Origin: an uncultured Prevotella sp.
GTDB taxonomy: Bacteria; Bacteroidota; Bacteroidia; Bacteroidales; Bacteroidaceae
Length of the DNA: 64,000 nt
Reading direction: 5' to 3'
Assembly: GCA_905233425.1 (NCBI GenBank)
Contig: CAJOEC010000053.1
Span: 27,681-91,680, forward strand
Shown here: positions 61,361 to 64,000 of the stretch, in pieces
Position numbering within the stretch: position 1 is the first letter of the stretch
Layout: every line of letters begins with the position of its first letter
The notes under the pieces: model-generated
What the model was told of the DNA's origin: nothing
The model's database searches: none
The model's input: only the letters and a program-made list of their open reading frames with translations
Program-made: the position numbers and the translations under genes

Positions 61361-62224
61361 TTAACTGAATATTATTGTCTTGTTCTTGTAAGTAAGTATC
61401 TTCCGCTGGATGTGCTTTGCAACGGCACGTGAGAGCACAATCTTCTCCAGGTCCTTGCCTTTGAGCACGAGGCTCTCGGGCGTGTCCTTGTGGGTGATGC
61501 GCGTCACGTCCTGCTCGATGATGGGGCCGGCGTCGAGTTCGGCGGTTACATAGTGGCTTGTGGCCCCGATGATCTTCACTCCGCGCTCCCATGCCTGGTG
61601 GTAGGGCTTGGCGCCCACGAATGCCGGCAGGAACGAGTGGTGGATATTAATAATGTGGTGGGGATAGGCGGCAATCATCTCGTCGCTGATAATCTGCATG
61701 TAGCGGGCCAGGACGATGAACGTCACGCCCTTCTCGCGCAGGAGCTGCATCTCAGCCTCCTCCACCTCGGCCTTGTTCGAGTGGTCCTTGTTAATGCTCC
61801 ACACGTAGTAGGGGATGCCGAACTGCTCGGCCACATAGCGCAAGTCCTCGTGGTTCGAGACGATGCACGGGATGTCCACGTCGTACTCGCCGGCCTTCCA
61901 CCGTGCCAGCAGGTCGTAGAGGCAGTGGCTCATCTTCGACACGAAGATGGCCATTCGCGGGCGCTTGTCGCTGAAGTAGAGGCTGAACTCCATCTCGTAG
62001 CGGCGTGAATAGAGCGTATCGACATACTCGCTGATCTTTTCGCGGGGGATGAGGAAACCGTCGAGTTCCCACTGTATGCGCATAAAGAACATACCGTCCT
62101 GACGGTCTACATACTGGTCAAGGTCTACAATGTTACCTTTGTTGTCGGTGATAAATTTGGTCACCTCCGAAATGATGCCCTGCTGGTCGGGGCAATGGAG
62201 GAGAAGAATAGCTGTTGGCTTCAT
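61361..62224 (-). CDS. purU: Formyltetrahydrofolate deformylase
   Basis: A 287-aa enzyme with an N-terminal ACT domain (ILLLHCPDQQGIISEVTKFI) and a formyltransferase-like catalytic domain. The latter shows MAIFVSKMSHCLYDLLARW, NIHHSFLPAFVGAKPY with the catalytic His, and GATSHYVTAELDAGPIIEQD with the catalytic Asp. It releases formate from 10-formyl-THF and balances one-carbon pools with purine synthesis. A methionine/glycine-type regulation by the ACT domain is known in the family. Confidence 0.95.
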   Translation of the reverse strand: MKPTAILLLHCPDQQGIISEVTKFITDNKGNIVDLDQYVDRQDGMFFMRIQWELDGFLIPREKISEYVDTLYSRRYEMEFSLYFSDKRPRMAIFVSKMSHCLYDLLARWKAGEYDVDIPCIVSNHEDLRYVAEQFGIPYYVWSINKDHSNKAEVEEAEMQLLREKGVTFIVLARYMQIISDEMIAAYPHHIINIHHSFLPAFVGAKPYHQAWERGVKIIGATSHYVTAELDAGPIIEQDVTRITHKDTPESLVLKGKDLEKIVLSRAVAKHIQRKILTYKNKTIIFS

Positions 62225-62254
62225 CTTTCTTTACAAATTATTAATAATTGGCCG

Positions 62255-62262
62255 CAAAGTTA
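62255..62262 (-). promoter_or_regulatory. -7 box of purU
   Basis: On the minus strand TAACTTTG lies 31 bp before the ATG. No good TTTG is seen at the usual distance. Confidence 0.55.
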
Positions 62263-62554
62263 CTAAAAAAGCTTGTAAAAGCGAAGCGATTTTGGAAGAT
62301 TAACGCAATTCGGCCTGAAATAAAGGCAAAACGGGGAAAAACGAGGAAGTTCAATTTGGGTCAAAAAGCAAATTGGGGAGGATTGGTGAAGGAGTTAGGT
62401 TGCCAAATCGTAACCCAGAAAACGGGTTTCTGAGGAGGGTAAAACTTCCTAAAACGACAACGCAAATTGGGGCAAAATGGCGCACCTTTCACCGCCCGTT
62501 TCTTATTCCGCAAACTGCTATATTTTGCATAGCGATGAATGCCAAAAGAAATAG

Positions 62555-62562
62555 TAGTTTTG
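62555..62562 (+). promoter_or_regulatory. -7 box of the integrase gene
   Basis: TAGTTTTG lies 30 bp before the ATG at 62592. The rest of the 62263-62554 gap is AT-rich, with two AAATTGGGG direct repeats (62368 and 62465) and no convincing gene. Confidence 0.55.
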
Positions 62563-62591
62563 CAGCCAAAATTAAAAAAGGAGTAAGAAAC

Positions 62592-63812
62592 ATGAGAAGT
62601 ACTTTTAACATTCTGTTCTATGTGAACAAGAGTAAAGAGAAGAATGGTGTGGTGCCTGTGATGGGCAGGGTAACGATTAACGGAACGCAATCGCAGTTCA
62701 GTTGTAAGAAGACAATCCCGCTTGACATGTGGGACGTGAAGGGCAATTGTGCCAAAGGCCGCAGCAAGGAGGCATTGCAGATTAACCGCGAACTGGATAA
62801 TATCAAGGCGCAGATCATCAAGCATTATCAGCACCTTTCGGATCGCGAAGCTTTTGTGACGGCTGAGATGGTGCGCAACTCCTATCAGGGTTTCGGCAGC
62901 GAGTACGAAACGTTGTTGAGTGCTTTTGACAAGGATATTGCCAACCAGAAGAAGCGTGTGGGCAAAGACAGGTCGGCAAGCACGCTTTGGGCTATGGAAC
63001 GTTCGCGGAAGGATGTGGCAGACTTCATCCAGTCGCACTATCGTCGCACTGACATGTCAATGCTGGAACTGACGCCAGAGTTTATCAAGGACTTCGCCGC
63101 CTACCTCAGCACAGACCGAGGACTGGCTAATGGAACAATCTGGCAGCGGTGTATGTGGCTGAAAGGTGTTGTGCTGAGGGCGCACTACAACGGTAAGATT
63201 CCCCGTAACCCGTTCGCCCAGTTCCACATTAGCCCCAACTGCAAGGAAAGAGAGTTTCTGACCGAGGATGAACTGAAGGCTGTCGTAACCCATGAGTTCG
63301 AGGATGACGATCTGGCCTTCGTGCGTGACATTTTTGTGTTCGTGTGCTTCACCGCTCTCTCGTTCATTGACGTGAAAAACCTGACAACAGACAACATCGT
63401 GGATATCAACGGCGACAAGTGGATTATCAGTAAGCGACACAAGACAAACATTCCCTTCCAAGTGAAGCTGATGGAAGTTCCCTTACAGATTATTGACCAC
63501 TACAAATACCTACAGGAAGAAAAACTGGTATTCGGCAAGATGAATTACTGGTCGATGTGCAAGAAGCTGAAAACGGTGATGACTGCCTGCGGCATAGAGA
63601 AAGCCATCTCATACCATTGTGGCCGGCACTCGTTCGCCACGTTGGCGCTTTCAAAGGGAATGCCCATCGAGAGTGTGAGCCGGGTATTGGGACACACGAA
63701 CATTGTGACCACCCAAATCTATGCAAAAATTACGAGCCAAAAACTTGACAACGACCTTACGATGCTTGGCAATAAGCTCAATGCATCATTCAAAGACATT
63801 AAGATGGCATAG
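62592..63812 (+). CDS. Tyrosine recombinase/integrase
   Basis: A 406-aa protein from the ATG at 62592 (MRSTFNILFYVNKSKEKNG) after an AAAAAGGAG site; the longer ORF start precedes the promoter. It has an arm-binding N-domain, a SAM-like core-binding domain (about 110-210) and a catalytic domain. The second-box residues HCGRHSFATLALSKGMP, VLGHTNIVTTQIYA with the Tyr nucleophile, are present. In the first box the usual Arg is replaced (FVCFTALSFIDVKNLT), as in the CTnDOT integrase group. It marks the edge of an integrated element; its partner genes are to the right. Confidence 0.92.
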   Translation: MRSTFNILFYVNKSKEKNGVVPVMGRVTINGTQSQFSCKKTIPLDMWDVKGNCAKGRSKEALQINRELDNIKAQIIKHYQHLSDREAFVTAEMVRNSYQGFGSEYETLLSAFDKDIANQKKRVGKDRSASTLWAMERSRKDVADFIQSHYRRTDMSMLELTPEFIKDFAAYLSTDRGLANGTIWQRCMWLKGVVLRAHYNGKIPRNPFAQFHISPNCKEREFLTEDELKAVVTHEFEDDDLAFVRDIFVFVCFTALSFIDVKNLTTDNIVDINGDKWIISKRHKTNIPFQVKLMEVPLQIIDHYKYLQEEKLVFGKMNYWSMCKKLKTVMTACGIEKAISYHCGRHSFATLALSKGMPIESVSRVLGHTNIVTTQIYAKITSQKLDNDLTMLGNKLNASFKDIKMA

Positions 63813-63813
63813 A

Positions 63814-63996
63814 TCACAGCGACCCAAAGCCTTCAAAGCAGAAAGACGAATGATTAGCGAAGTCTGTCAAATAGCGTTCACCATCAAGCAATGGGCGATA
63901 ATTGCCTATCACCTTCTTGTATAGAGCAAGCACCTCCTTCATATTCTCCAGTACGTTCTTCACTCCAACGTTATGAGGCATTATCAGTTCGTTCAT
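63814..63996 (-). pseudogene. Remnant of a helix-turn-helix excisionase-like gene
   Basis: The frame reads VLENMKEVLALYKKVIGNYR then PLLDGERYLTD, which matches the lead-in of small Bacteroidales HTH proteins that commonly continue LTDxEVSxxLxxSRRTLQxYR. Here the sequence leaves that pattern after LTD (FANHSSFCFEGF) and stops, so the HTH is gone. The upstream end is close to the window edge. Confidence 0.5.
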
Positions 63997-64000
63997 AGAC

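Noticed and set aside
62248-62433. 61-aa basic ORF (MAAKLLKKLVKAKRFW...)
   Set aside because: It lies over the purU promoter with no plus-strand promoter or recognisable family; a ribosomal-protein look is due to lysine richness only.

Overview
The window looks like a Prevotella-type member of the Bacteroidales. Four observations support this. Many promoters carry the Bacteroidetes -7 box TAnnTTTG, often with TTTG about 20 bp upstream. The tmRNA tag reads GNNEYALAA. One secreted protein ends in a type IX secretion-like tail. Several genes match Bacteroidales families (DUF6452, DUF6048, DUF4199, DUF6055). The core is GC-richer, while 1.1-8.3 kb is visibly AT-rich and looks acquired.

Layout. 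1-0.9 kb: the end of a phage-like lysis module (amidase plus a smalltalk-like peptide). 0.9-13.25 kb: an accessory island. A long, foldable leader precedes an ECF-type sigma factor, an anti-sigma-like acidic protein, a C39-like cysteine peptidase, a small repeat protein, a large unknown protein, an Hsp70-like ATPase, a coiled-coil protein and an SFGS-repeat protein. Behind these lie a PP2C phosphatase, a DUF1232 protein, a lipoprotein and the wreck of a Ser/Thr kinase. I could not match this gene set to a described system. Its right edge cuts into a decayed nuoN. 14.5-24.2 kb: a type I restriction-modification locus (hsdM, Fic, RAYT, hsdS, Bro-N/Fic, hsdR). 24.2-25.8 kb: a cluster of ATGTATAG boxes and a HigBA toxin-antitoxin pair. 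25.9-29.2 kb: pantothenate kinase, AEC transporter, tmRNA, and ribosomal proteins L21 and L27. 29.4-33.4 kb: rmlA, a Wzc-type tyrosine kinase and a HAD phosphatase. 33.5-45 kb: truA, tex, clpB, nrnA, tRNA-Thr, a glycosyltransferase, two envelope proteins and apbE. 45.2-55.9 kb: a Crp/Fnr regulator, an AGCS symporter, a GntR-controlled ABC exporter and a MacB/TolC-type efflux operon. 55.8-62.2 kb: hisF, a secreted DUF6055 peptidase-like gene, hisA, hisH and purU. 62.5-64 kb: a tyrosine recombinase and an HTH-gene remnant, which suggest the edge of another integrated element.

The most striking genome-scale pattern is a set of long GC-rich palindromes, roughly 85-145 bp. Several lie in frame inside genes: hisF, an ABC permease, and the now broken nuoN. 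Others supply the end or start of proteins (the ABC ATPase C-terminus and the second permease N-terminus). The copies in hisF and the permease are translated in the same frame and orientation and encode nearly the same peptide (APPS.PEG.TIA ... [10 protein letters not shown]). This resembles the protein-coding palindromic elements known from Rickettsia. A separate REP-like palindrome sits beside a RAYT transposase inside the hsd operon. All functions are read from sequence by eye; no database search was run.
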